Position numbers and translations under genes: made by a program. From NCBI GenBank assembly GCA_963844855.1, contig CAWJQP010000010.1, positions 1 through 64,000 on the forward strand: a stretch of 64,000 nt of DNA, read 5' to 3'. Positions 10,876-19,957 of this stretch are shown in pieces; position 1 is the first letter of the stretch, and each line of letters starts with the position of its first letter. Origin of the DNA: DASQDN01 sp963844855 (GTDB taxonomy: Bacteria > Acidobacteriota > Terriglobia > Bryobacterales > Bryobacteraceae). The notes beneath the pieces were generated by a model. The model searched no databases and was not told the DNA's origin. It saw nothing but the letters and a program-made list of their open reading frames with translations.

Positions 10876-11488
10876 TTATGGCGTGAGCGCTCGGCATAGC
10901 GTGTCGAGCGCGAACTCGGCGTCAGACCGGCCAACCGGTCGTGACCAGCCGAGCAGCCGGCGTTCCATTAATCCACGAGTCAGGTCGGAAAGCGTCAAGG
11001 CTGCAAGCTCGGGATCTATCGGACGGATTTCCTCCTTCGCGATCGCGGCGGCGAACATTTGGGTCAAATGACCCTCGCTCTCCCGTATGCAGTGAAACAG
11101 ATCCGCGTTCATTCGCTCGCCGCGCACCATCATGCTGCGGATTTCGGCGAGATAGATCCTTAAGAAAATCCTGGTGTGTCTCGAGATAGTCGAGGCGGAC
11201 GCTCACGTAAGCCTTAAGCTTGTCCTGCCAAGCGTCGACGGCGTTCATCCTCTCGCGAGTCAAGTCTTCGAGTTTTCGCGCGTCTTCAGTGAGGGCGGCG
11301 AGATAGATATCCTCTTTCGACTTGAAATAGAGGTAGAGTGTCCCTTTGGCGATGCCAGCCTGGCCAGCGATATCGTCAACGATTGTTTCGGCATAGCCCT
11401 GGCGGGCAAACACGCAGCGCGCAGCATTCAGAATGCATGCGCGGCGGTTCTCAGGCAAGTCCTTGCGACGCGGTCTAAGCGGGGGCAT
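10876..11488 (-). CDS. TetR/AcrR-family transcriptional repressor, one frameshift
   Basis: The N-terminal TetR HTH is complete: ILNAARCVFARQGYAETIVDDIA, then AGIAKGTLYLYFKSKEDIY. The ligand domain breaks near 11155, where LETHQDF continues in another frame as SMMVRGERMNADLFHCIRE and runs to the stop at 10876. The total of about 203 residues is normal for the family. The gene is divergent from the RND efflux operon, and a perfect inverted repeat lies just upstream of its start, so it very likely represses both itself and the pump. The break falls next to an A-run, consistent with an indel error. Confidence 0.87.
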
Positions 11489-11497
11489 TCCTACCTA

Positions 11498-11513
11498 CTG
11501 ACCACTTGGTCAG
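11498..11513. promoter_or_regulatory. Probable TetR operator 1
   Basis: CTGACCA-CT-TGGTCAG has perfect 7-bp arms around a 2-bp centre. It lies 10 bases upstream of the tetR start, in the divergent promoter region of the efflux operon. A related copy sits at 11633-11646. Confidence 0.7.
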
Positions 11514-11627
11514 CAAACCGTGATAATAAGATACTTGTCACAAAAAATCAACTTTTTAACTGCAACTTCACGGTATCAGTGATCATCCGACTACCTTAGG
11601 ACGCTGCTAAGGAGCTACACTTAGTTT

Positions 11628-12953
11628 ATGTCTGACCAGTCGGTCATTACACAAAATAACAGAGTAAGAGAAAGACTAATCATCGGAGGCTTGGCGGTTG
11701 GTCTGGCGATGGCGTCTATCGCATGCAAGTCTAACGCACAGCAACAAAAGGGTGCAGCCCCTCCCCCGCCCACCGTTGAGATCACTACAGTCACCCCGCA
11801 AGACACGCCGATTTTCTCCGAGTATCCCGCCCAAACCTATGCTCGTGACCTGGTGGAGGTCCGCGCGCGTGTCGACGGCTACATCGAAAAGTGGCTGTTC
11901 AAGCCCGGGCAGCAGGTACAGGCCGGCCAGCCGCTTTACATTCTGGACTTGCGACCGTACCGGGCTCAGGTTGCAGCAGGCCCGAGGGATCGGTGCGACA
12001 GGCAGAGGCCGATCTGACGTTTGCGAAACAGCAGGTATCGCTTCTTCAAGCCGAAGCGAATCTGGAAGCCGCAAAAGCCAATCTGATTAAGGCCCAGCAG
12101 GATTACAACCGCTTGAAGCCGCTGGTCGAGCAGGATGCGGCCGCCCGGCAGGACCTGGATACCGCGACAGCGAATCTTCGTGCCGCCGAGGCGAACGTTC
12201 GCGCCAACGAAGCTAACGTCAAGCAAGCCACGGCTCGGTACACGGATACGCAGGTCCAGTCGGCAGAAGGCAGGCTGCAGCAACAGCGCGCGGACGCTCA
12301 CCACTGCGACGTTAAATCTGCGAGTACGGCACAGTGCGTTCGCCGATCAGCGGGCGTGTCGGCGACACCCTGGCTCCCGTCGGCGGGTTGGTGACCGCCA
12401 ACTCCGCCTCAACCGCTGACAACAGTCGTGCCGCTCGATCCGATGTGGGTCCGCTTCAAGATGAGCGAATCGCAGTATCTGGAGTATCGAGCGCGTCAAG
12501 GCGAGCGCGAAAGGGTCAAGGGCCGCCGCTTGAATTGTTCCTCGCCGATGAAACGAAGTTTCCCCACGCGGGCCACATCGAGAACACGCTGAATCAAGTG
12601 GATCCGCGAACGGGAACTCTCGAAGTCCAGGCGCGGTTTCCCGAACCCGCAGCAGTTCGTGCTTCCGGGCCAGTTCGGGCGGGTCCGGTTCCAGACGAAG
12701 CGAACGGCAAGGCGTCATCATCGTTCCGCAGCGAGCTGTTCAGCAGAACCAGAGCATTCAATCCGTTTACATGGTCGGGCGCCGACAACAAGATCGAAGC
12801 ACGGCCGGTGAAGACCGGCGAGCGCGTCGGCAACAACTGGATCATCGAGCAGGGACTGCAGTCCGGCGAACGCGTGGTGGTCGAAGGATTGCTATCGGTG
12901 CGGCCGGGTGTTCCGTGCGGCCGATCCCGTACCAACCGGAGAAGAGCGAGTAA
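11628..12953 (+). CDS. RND efflux periplasmic adaptor (AcrA/MexA type), heavily frame-disrupted
   Basis: The gene begins with a lipoprotein signal (RLIIGGLAVGLAMASIAC) and the adaptor start QTYARDLVEVRARVDGYIEKW, followed by a lipoyl half. A long hairpin comes next (QAEANLEAAKANLIKAQQDYNR through AANVRANEANVKQA). The second lipoyl half has VRSPISGRVGDTL and the barrel has NQVDPRTGTLEVQARFP; the end is SVRPIPYQPEKSE. Pieces lie in all three frames, with at least eight switches between about 11970 and 12905. The residues themselves look conserved, so the sequence is probably damaged rather than the gene. The pump gene follows after 17 bases. Confidence 0.8.
11633..11646. promoter_or_regulatory. 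Probable TetR operator 2
   Basis: TGACC-AGTC-GGTCA overlaps codons 2-7 of the adaptor gene and matches the operator at 11498-11513 in both arms. A repressor bound here would block early transcription of the pump operon. Confidence 0.55.
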
Positions 12954-12970
12954 GGCGGGCATAGGACTCT

Positions 12971-15900
12971 ATGGCACGCTTCTTTATCGATCGTCCCGTG
13001 TTCGCGATGGTCATCGCGATCATCATCGTCATTCTCGGCGCGGTAGCGATTCCCTCGCTGCCGATCGCATCGTTCCCGCAGGTAGTTCCTCCGCAGATCC
13101 AGATCACGGCCACTTATCTGGGCGGTAACGCGCAGGATCTGGAGAAGACCGTCGCGCAGCCGATCGAAGAACAACTCGTCGGTCTCGACGGCATGTTGTA
13201 TTACCAGTCGACAAGCGGCAACAACGGACAGCTGTCATCAACGTGACCTTCGAGTTGGGCACTGATCCGGATACAGCCGCCGTGCAGACGCAGAATCGCG
13301 TCAACGTGGCGCTTGCCGCGACTTCCTCCCGAAGTGCAGCGGCAGGGCGTCACGGTGCGCAAAGTTTCGAGCGCGTTCCTGATGGCGGTGACGCTGACAT
13401 CGACAGATGAGCGTTACGATTCGCTGTTTCTGAACAACTACGCGCAGATCAATCTGGTGAATCAGCTCGGCAGCATTCCGGGTGTCGGTGAATCGCGTCT
13501 CGCTTCGCAGCAGGTGTATTCGATGCGCGTCTGGGTCGATCCGGACAAGATGTCCACCCTGCGACTGAACGCGACCGACATCAGCACGGCGATCGCGGCA
13601 CAGAACCGGCAGAACCCCGCCGGCTCGATCGGACAGGCGCCTACGCCACAAGGGACGGATTTTCAGTATGCGGTCAGCGCTCCCGGCCGCCTCACGGACC
13701 CATCGCAATTTGAAGACATCGTGATCCGATCGCAGCCCGACGCGTCGCTGCTGCGTGTTCGCGATGTCGGCCGCGTGGAACTTGGCGCGCAGAGTTATGG
13801 CAGCTTCAGCCGATTGAACGGCCGTCCGTCGGGCAACGTGATCATCTTCCTGTCGCCCGGCGCGAACGCCGTCGAAACAGCCAATGCGGTCCAGAAGTTC
13901 ATGAAGCGAAGCCAAACGGACATTCCCGGCCGGGCATCGATTATGTCGATTCCGTACGATTCGACGATGTTCGTTCGCACTGCCATCAGCGACGTGGTGT
14001 ACGACGCTCCTCGAAGCCGTGATGCTGGTGATTCTGGTGGTGTTCATATTCCTGCAAAGCTGGCGCGCCACGCTGATCCCGCTGCTGACAGTGCCTGTTG
14101 CGGTCATCGGCACATTCGCGGTGTTTCCGCTGTTAGGATTTTCGATCAACATCACGAGCATGTTCGGACTCGTGCTTGCGATCGGCATCGTGGTCGACGA
14201 CGCGATCGTCGTTGTGGAAGCGGTGCAGCGGCATATCGACGAAGGTATGTCCGCGCGAGAGGCGACGATCAGCGCAATGGAACGAAGTATCGGCGCCTGT
14301 TGTCGCGATCGCGTTCATTCTGGCGGCGGTGTTTCATTCCTGTCGCTTTCATCGGCGGAATCAGCGGCCAAATCTACAAGCAGTTCGCGTTGACGATCGC
14401 GGTGTCGGTGCTTGTTGTCGGCGTTCAGCGCGCTGTCGTTGAGTCCTGCTCTTGTCTTCGCATGCTGCTGCGTCCGCACAAGGAATCGCGGGGACTGCTG
14501 GCGCGCGGGTTCGGCCTGTTCAATCGCGGCTTTGACTGGACAAATCGCAAGTACATGTCGTCGGTGGGATTCCTGATCCGCCGGTCGGCGCTCGCCGTCA
14601 TCGCGCTGCTCGCCTTCACCGTGGCTACGGGCGGATTGTTCCGAAGCTTGCCGGCCGGCTTCCTGCCCAACGAGGATCAGGGCGCGTTCTTCGTATCCAT
14701 TCGCCTGCCCGATGGAGCGTCTACGGAGCGAACCGATGCGGCCGTTCGCAAGATCGAGGAGATCACAAGCAAACTCCCCGGGGTCGAGCACGTACTTCGT
14801 GCTCGGCGGACTCGACATCGCGACCGGGACATCGAACTCAAACGTCGCGACTCTGATCGCGACACTGAAGCCGTGGGAAGAACGGCATAGCAAAGAGACG
14901 CAAATCGAGTCGATTCTCGGACAGGCGCAGGCGCAATTTGCCGGTGTTCCCGAAGCGTTTTCCTTTGCTTTCGGTTTGCCTCCGATTCTCGGCTTGAGTC
15001 CGACGGGCGGCTTCCAATTCATGCTGGAAGACCGTGCCGGCGGCGATATTCAGGGACTTGGCAAGGCTGCCGATGCGCTAGTGAACGCAGCGCGGCAGCG
15101 GCCGGAGCTGGCCAACGTGATCAGCACATTTCGTGCGAACGTTCCGACTTACGCGGTCACGATGAACAACGACAAACTACAGACGATGGGAATCCCGCTG
15201 ACGGACGCGTACAACACTCTGCAGACATTTCTCGGCGGTTTGTACGTAAACGATTTCAATCTATTCGGTCGAGTCTGGCAAGTGCTGGTGCAGGCCGAGC
15301 AGTCCTATCGAAATGAGCCGACCGACATCCAGCGGTTCTTTGTCCGTACGGCGGAAGGCGAAATGGTTCCGTTATCGACGCTGGCGTCAGTGGAGCCTTC
15401 GACTGGCCCTGACGTGATCTATCGGTATAACCGTTTTCGCGCCATTCAGATTCTGGGTGGTCCGGCGCCAGGATATTCGAGCGGTGAGGCCACACAGGCC
15501 ATGCAGGAAGTTGCTGCGGCAACTTTACCGCCGGGTTTTGACTTCGAATGGACGGGTACTACGTACCAGGAAAAGCAGGCGCAAGGGAACGAGACTGCCA
15601 TCTTCGGATTTGCGGCGGTGCTGGTATTTCTGTTCCTCGCCGCGCTGTACGAAAGCTGGTCTATCCCGCTTGCAGTGCTGTTCGCGCTGCCGCTCGGAAT
15701 TTTCGGGGCGCTGCTTGGTGTATGGATGCGTTCCTATCCGTACGATATCTACACGCAGATCGGTATCGTCACGCTGATTGGTTTGTCGGCGAAGAACGCG
15801 ATTCTGATCGTCGAGTTCGCCAAGGAGCGGAGGGATCACGGCGACGCGGTCAGGCATGCTGCGACCGAAGCCGCGCGTCTGCGACTTCGGCCGATTCTGA

Positions 15901-16124
15901 TGACATCATTCGCCTTCATTTTGGGCGTGCTGCCGCTGGTGATTGCTACGGGCGCGAGTTCGGGAGCTCGTCGCGCGCTGGGAACGGCAGTGTTCAGCGG
16001 CATGATCACAGCCACATTCCTGACCATCTTCATCGTTCCTGTTCTGTATGTGTTGATCCAGGAATGGGTAGAGCGGCGCAGACCAGCGACCGCACAGCAA
16101 CCCGCAGCGGAGCCAGCGCAATGA
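12971..16124 (+). CDS. RND multidrug efflux permease (AcrB/HAE1 family), frame-disrupted
   Basis: The inner-membrane proton antiporter of the tripartite pump has about 1050 residues when frames are joined. It starts MARFFIDRPVFAMVIAI, the HAE1 family start. TM4 carries the proton-relay segment GLVLAIGIVVDDAIVVVE, and the second half has GLSAKNAILIVEFAKE and RLRPILMTSFAFILGVLPL. At least seven frame switches occur between about 13240 and 14800; from about 14810 to the stop the frame is clean. Its stop overlaps the start of the outer-membrane gene by four bases. The multidrug role follows from the family and the TetR context; the substrate cannot be read from the sequence. Confidence 0.87.
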
Positions 16125-17518
16125 AGAAGCAAGCTATCGCCGTGGCACTTACGGTGGCGCTGACAGGGTGTGCCGTAGGTCCGAATTACAAGCGTCCTGA
16201 AGTGGCGGTGCCGCAGACGTTCCGTGGCGCGCCTGATGCGCCCGCTTCGTCGTCGCTGGCCGACACGAAGTGGGATGCGCTGTTCGGCGACGAAACGTTG
16301 AACCAACTGATCACGACAGCGCTCGAACGAAACTTCGATATCCGGATGGCCGCTGAACGGGTGCAGCAGGGTCGAGCACAACTCGGGATCACGAGCGCGA
16401 ATCAATACCCGTTTATCGACGGGCAGGCGCAATTCAACGCGGTGCGGCAGTCTTCTTTGGGCTCGTTTCGCTTTATCCCGGTCGGCACGAATTTGAGCGC
16501 GACCTTCACGCAGCTAGGAGCCGCGTTGACCTGGGAAATCGATCTATGGGGAAGGCTTCGCCGGCTAACTGAGGCGGCGCGAGCGCGGTACCAGGCAACG
16601 GAAGAAGACCGGCGGGGCGTGAACGTGGCGTTGATTGCCGACGTTACAAACGCTTACTTTCAACTACTCGAATACGAGTTAGAACTCGAGATTAGCCGCA
16701 AGACACGTGATACTGCGACGGAAAGCTTACGAATTGTGCAACTGCGGCGAAACGAAGGCGCGGCATCGGGACTCGACGTTCGACAAGCCGAGCAGTTGAT
16801 TTACACCACGGCCACTCAGATCGAAGCGGTGGAGCGAGGAATCGGTCAGACAGAAAACTTGTTGAGCTTCCTTCTCGGCGCCACACCTTCCTCGCAGCCT
16901 CGGGGCCGCCGTTTGGATCAGATCCCGCTACCTCCAGACTTACCGACCGGACTTCCTGCATCGCTGATTGAACGACGGCCGGATGTTCGAGCAGCAGAGC
17001 AGAATCTGATCGCCGCAAACGCGGAGATCGGCGCGGCAAAGGCGTTGTTCTTCCCGCAGATCTCGCTCAGCGCGTTCGCGGGCGGCCAAAGCCGCGCATT
17101 AACGGAGATTGCGACGTCGCCGGCTCGAGTCTTTACACTGGCGCCGAATGCGCTGATTCCGATTTTCCATGGCGGACAGATACGGAACCAAGTTCGATTA
17201 ACGGAAGCGCAGCAGCGCGAGTTGCTGGTGGCATACGAAAAGTCCATCTATAACGGACTGCGGGAAGTCTCCGATTCACTGATTGGGTATGCGCGGATTC
17301 GCGAACAGCGTAATCAGCAGGAGCAACTCGTTAAATCGTTGGAGGACGCGGTTCGGTTGTCGAATCTGCGGTATAAAGGCGGTCTTGACAGTTACCTGCA
17401 GGTATTGGACGCGCAGCGCACTCTTTTTTCAGGTGAACTCGGGCTAGCACAGTTACGCTTGGCCGAGCGTCTGTCGGTAGTGCAGTTGTATCGAGCGCTT
17501 GGCGGCGGTTGGCAGTAG
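16121..17518 (+). CDS. RND efflux outer-membrane channel lipoprotein (OprM/NodT family)
   Basis: The 465-residue protein is undisturbed. A lipobox (ALTGCAVG) precedes the classic CAVGPNYKRP start. The two OEP repeats are visible: DIRMAAERVQQGRAQLG with IDLWGRLRR and LIADVTNAYFQLLEYE, then RPDVRAAEQNLIAANAEIGAAKALFFP with LRYKGGLDSYLQVLDAQRT. It is the third gene of the tripartite pump, coupled to the permease by an ATGA overlap. That this gene is intact directly after a badly broken permease argues that the breaks are local sequence errors. Confidence 0.95.
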   Translation: MKKQAIAVALTVALTGCAVGPNYKRPEVAVPQTFRGAPDAPASSSLADTKWDALFGDETLNQLITTALERNFDIRMAAERVQQGRAQLGITSANQYPFIDGQAQFNAVRQSSLGSFRFIPVGTNLSATFTQLGAALTWEIDLWGRLRRLTEAARARYQATEEDRRGVNVALIADVTNAYFQLLEYELELEISRKTRDTATESLRIVQLRRNEGAASGLDVRQAEQLIYTTATQIEAVERGIGQTENLLSFLLGATPSSQPRGRRLDQIPLPPDLPTGLPASLIERRPDVRAAEQNLIAANAEIGAAKALFFPQISLSAFAGGQSRALTEIATSPARVFTLAPNALIPIFHGGQIRNQVRLTEAQQRELLVAYEKSIYNGLREVSDSLIGYARIREQRNQQEQLVKSLEDAVRLSNLRYKGGLDSYLQVLDAQRTLFSGELGLAQLRLAERLSVVQLYRALGGGWQ

Positions 17519-17540
17519 TGTAACGAGAAACAATTCATCG

Positions 17541-17558
17541 GATCTAATCTTTTAGATC
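17541..17558. promoter_or_regulatory. Inverted repeat between efflux operon and next gene
   Basis: GATCTAA-TCTT-TTAGATC has perfect 7-bp arms 22 bases after the oprM-like stop. No T-run follows, so it is either an operator for the next gene or a weak terminator. Confidence 0.35.
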
Positions 17559-17601
17559 ACGCGAGCATACGCGTCGCATTTGACACTCGAATGGAGGTCC
17601 T

Positions 17602-18072
17602 ATGAGCCAGCGTTTATGGCGTTTCTCCACAATCATGTCAACAGCGGTTTCAATGAGCGCAGCATTCGCTCATCTGATGGAACTGCCGTCGAAAATGCAT
17701 TACGATCCGGCCCTTTATGTACGGCTCCATCGTACCCTGTATCCTAACTTCGGCAGAGTTGCAGGAACTGCAGAAATTCTCTCCGTTCTATCTGCCGGAG
17801 GCCTTGCCTGGTGGGCACGCAAGCGGCGTTCCAGAACGTATCCTCTGACACTTGCTGCTGCGGGTTCTTTGGCTGCCGCTCATGGAGCGTTTTGGGCTTA
17901 CGTCCATCCCGTGAACAAGACGATGCCGATGTGGTCCCTAAATGCGATTCCATCGGATTGGGCTGATTGGCGGAATCAATGGGAGTATACCCACGCATTG
18001 CGCGCAGCACTGGTGACCGGAGCGCTGGGCGCTTTGGTCTGGTCGGCATTGCAAGAGGTTCCCGAGCATTAG
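17602..18072 (+). CDS. Small integral membrane protein, DUF1772-like
   Basis: The 156-residue protein has a GGAGG ribosome site nine bases upstream of ATG 17602. About four hydrophobic segments are visible (residues 8-26, 58-74, 80-100, 133-150). The C-terminal pattern P-x-DW-x-x-x-R-x-x-WE-Y-x-H-A-x-R-A resembles the DUF1772 family of small membrane proteins. No catalytic role can be assigned. It lies 83 bases after the efflux operon and may be cotranscribed with it or with the broken cupin directly downstream. Confidence 0.65.
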   Translation: MSQRLWRFSTIMSTAVSMSAAFAHLMELPSKMHYDPALYVRLHRTLYPNFGRVAGTAEILSVLSAGGLAWWARKRRSRTYPLTLAAAGSLAAAHGAFWAYVHPVNKTMPMWSLNAIPSDWADWRNQWEYTHALRAALVTGALGALVWSALQEVPEH

Positions 18073-18074
18073 CC

Positions 18075-18502
18075 GTGCAAGCTGCACACATCGTGCCCAA
18101 AGAAAAGTACGGCTCCGTCGATCTTTTCGGACCAACCGTTGAGTCGTATCGGTACCTCTTCATAGCCGTCCTGATGACGAAAGCTTTTTCCTGCTGTCCG
18201 GGTCCGTGCTGGCGGTATCACAGCTCGAGAATAGCTTTGAATGGCTTGACGTGAAATCAGGCGAGTTCGTTCAGATCCCGGGCGGGGCGAAACACGGATT
18301 TCGGAACACATCGAACGAACCAGCTGTTCAATTGATCACCACAACTCCGAGACTGGGGATATTCTTTCAGGATGCGGGAAGACTCGTCACACATGGATCG
18401 CCTTTATCTTCACCTACCCCTGACGACCTGAAGCATTTCGCTACGGTCGCTGCCAAGTATCAACATTGCTCCCCTATTTGCGATTCTCGAGCACGTTTTT
18501 GA
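18075..18502 (+). pseudogene. Cupin-domain protein with internal deletion and frameshift
   Basis: A GTG at 18075 opens VQAAHIVPKEKYGSVDLFGPTVE, the usual start of small cupins. The frame is then lost, and in another frame the text resumes at VSVPLHSRPDDESFFLLSGS and continues SFEWLDVKSGEFVQIPGGAKHGFRN to the stop at 18502. The first cupin motif therefore retains PLHS, but roughly 20 residues normally found between FGPTVE and the histidine motif are missing. A missing block plus a frame change cannot be fixed by one base, so this is more likely a genuine deletion, or a larger assembly error, than a simple indel. It starts two bases after the upstream stop and overlaps the 3' end of the next gene on the other strand. 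Confidence 0.6.
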
Positions 18503-19514
18503 TCGTTGTCAGGGACTCCTGCAGAGAGGATACGGATTTGCCTACTGCTACCCTCCGGAGCATCGATCCTGTGAACCCAGTAAGACCGGCTTGCTCGGAT
18601 CCGAGCACTTTGATGAGATAGAACCCCTTCTTCTGCGAGTTCACACCGTCGGAGACGCAGAAAGTCAGGTCCAGGGCCGTCTGAAAATAATGGCTCGCAT
18701 AGAGTTGCTTCTCAGCGATCAGATAGGTTGCTTTGCCAGGAGTTCCGCCTTTCGTTGTGATTACGTGTATCACGCGCAGAGTCGGCTTCAATCCGAACTT
18801 TACCTTGGCCCAATAGAAAGCGTCTTCCGTACTTGGCGGCTTTCCTTTGGGATAGTCCAGAAGATAGCGATAGAAAGCCGGAGCGTGCTCTGGCAATGCC
18901 TTTGAATAGCTGAGCATATACTTGAACTGCTTTGACACGTCAATCGGCTCCGTCTTATCGTGATACACGCCCAAAACACGATTCCCGTCTCGCTGATACA
19001 TCGCCAGCCTATCGACGACCCCTTGCTGAAGCTTCTTATTGATTTGTTCGGTGTGGGATGAGTTAGACCAGTCGACAGACTTCCTGAGGTCTTCAATATA
19101 AGCGTCTGGAAGTTGAACTTCACAGTCGGCTGGCTTGCAGTCCCTTAGTCCTTCGATATCATCCGGTTCAAACGAGAATCCAGACAAGTCGGTCAGCCTT
19201 GGAGGAGAACTGAACACACCGACTGCGAGAAACCCCGGGATCTCTCGGAGTCGTTTGAAGTCGCGGGAAAGCTGGACGTAGGATTCGGGAGCAGCGTTTA
19301 CATACACCGCCCCGAACACGAATATTTCGGCCGGTGTGCGCGAGGGAAGAGCCTTAGCAACTGAGGTTCCCGCGCCGATCGATTTTATCTCGTCGTCATT
19401 CAGACCAACATGTTTCCTGAAGTAATTCTGTAGGGCGGGACTCGATTGAGAGAAACAGGTAGTACAGGCCCCAACCAACCACGCCGAGATGACCAGCCTC
19501 GTTGTTTTCCGCAT
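18474..19514 (-). CDS. Secreted hypothetical protein
   Basis: The 346-residue protein starts at ATG 19514 with a clear signal peptide (TRLVISAWLVGACTTCFSQ). Upstream codons in the open frame to 19772 look non-coding. The mature part is soluble, mixed alpha/beta and rich in charged residues, with a cysteine pair in RDCKPADC. I do not recognise the family. The N-terminal HVGLNDDEIKSIGAG resembles the start of acidobacterial secreted proteins of unknown role. It is monocistronic; its 3' end overlaps the broken cupin by 29 bases. Confidence 0.65.
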   Translation of the reverse strand: MRKTTRLVISAWLVGACTTCFSQSSPALQNYFRKHVGLNDDEIKSIGAGTSVAKALPSRTPAEIFVFGAVYVNAAPESYVQLSRDFKRLREIPGFLAVGVFSSPPRLTDLSGFSFEPDDIEGLRDCKPADCEVQLPDAYIEDLRKSVDWSNSSHTEQINKKLQQGVVDRLAMYQRDGNRVLGVYHDKTEPIDVSKQFKYMLSYSKALPEHAPAFYRYLLDYPKGKPPSTEDAFYWAKVKFGLKPTLRVIHVITTKGGTPGKATYLIAEKQLYASHYFQTALDLTFCVSDGVNSQKKGFYLIKVLGSEQAGLTGFTGSMLRRVAVGKSVSSLQESLTTIKNVLENRK

Positions 19515-19957
19515 GCTTCTATTTCTATCTTGATTCTTATTGTTTGTCATCCGTCTGGCGCCTATCACCTGAAAGCCTAAAGGATGCCTCTTGCTGGTGG
19601 TTTGCGCAGACGAAGGGCGTCCGCACGAAGCAGTAGACGTGGTATTCTGAGGGCGCATCGGATCAAGACAAGCGGTCAGTTCAGATCGACATTTTAAAAT
19701 AAGCTGCCTGGTGTTTTGTTCGCATCTAGCTATCGCTAGTAGAACAAATTCTGACCGAAGCGTTCGAATCACGAAGCCGAGCGTGGAAACGAGGCGGCGT
19801 GAACGGTTCCGGAGTTAGCGGAGCGCCTGGTTATGCCGCAGTTCAAGATTCTGTCGCCATTGCCCGGGTCGGAAATGTACCCACCCAACTCCATACGTAT
19901 TTCGGAAGCAGCTAATCGGCGCCCGCTTACTAAACTGTACGTTCCTCGATTTCACCT
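19515..19957. other. Intergenic region without a recognisable gene
   Basis: These 443 bases separate divergent genes (hypothetical protein on the left, radical SAM on the right). Open frames here lack coding character. The region presumably holds both promoters, but I see no convincing palindrome or conserved element. Confidence 0.5.

Noticed and set aside
13301..14188. 295-codon minus-strand open frame
   Set aside because: It is antisense to the RND permease; it is long only because of high GC content.
14315..15022. 235-codon minus-strand open frame
   Set aside because: It overlaps the conserved RND permease and reads as low-complexity Arg/Ala.
15548..16120. Apparent 190-residue N-terminal extension of the outer-membrane channel
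   Set aside because: The bases encode the C-terminus of the RND permease in another frame; the true start at 16121 opens the lipoprotein signal.
17541..17558. Rho-independent terminator after the efflux operon
   Set aside because: The stem is short and AT-rich and has no following T-run; kept only as a possible operator.
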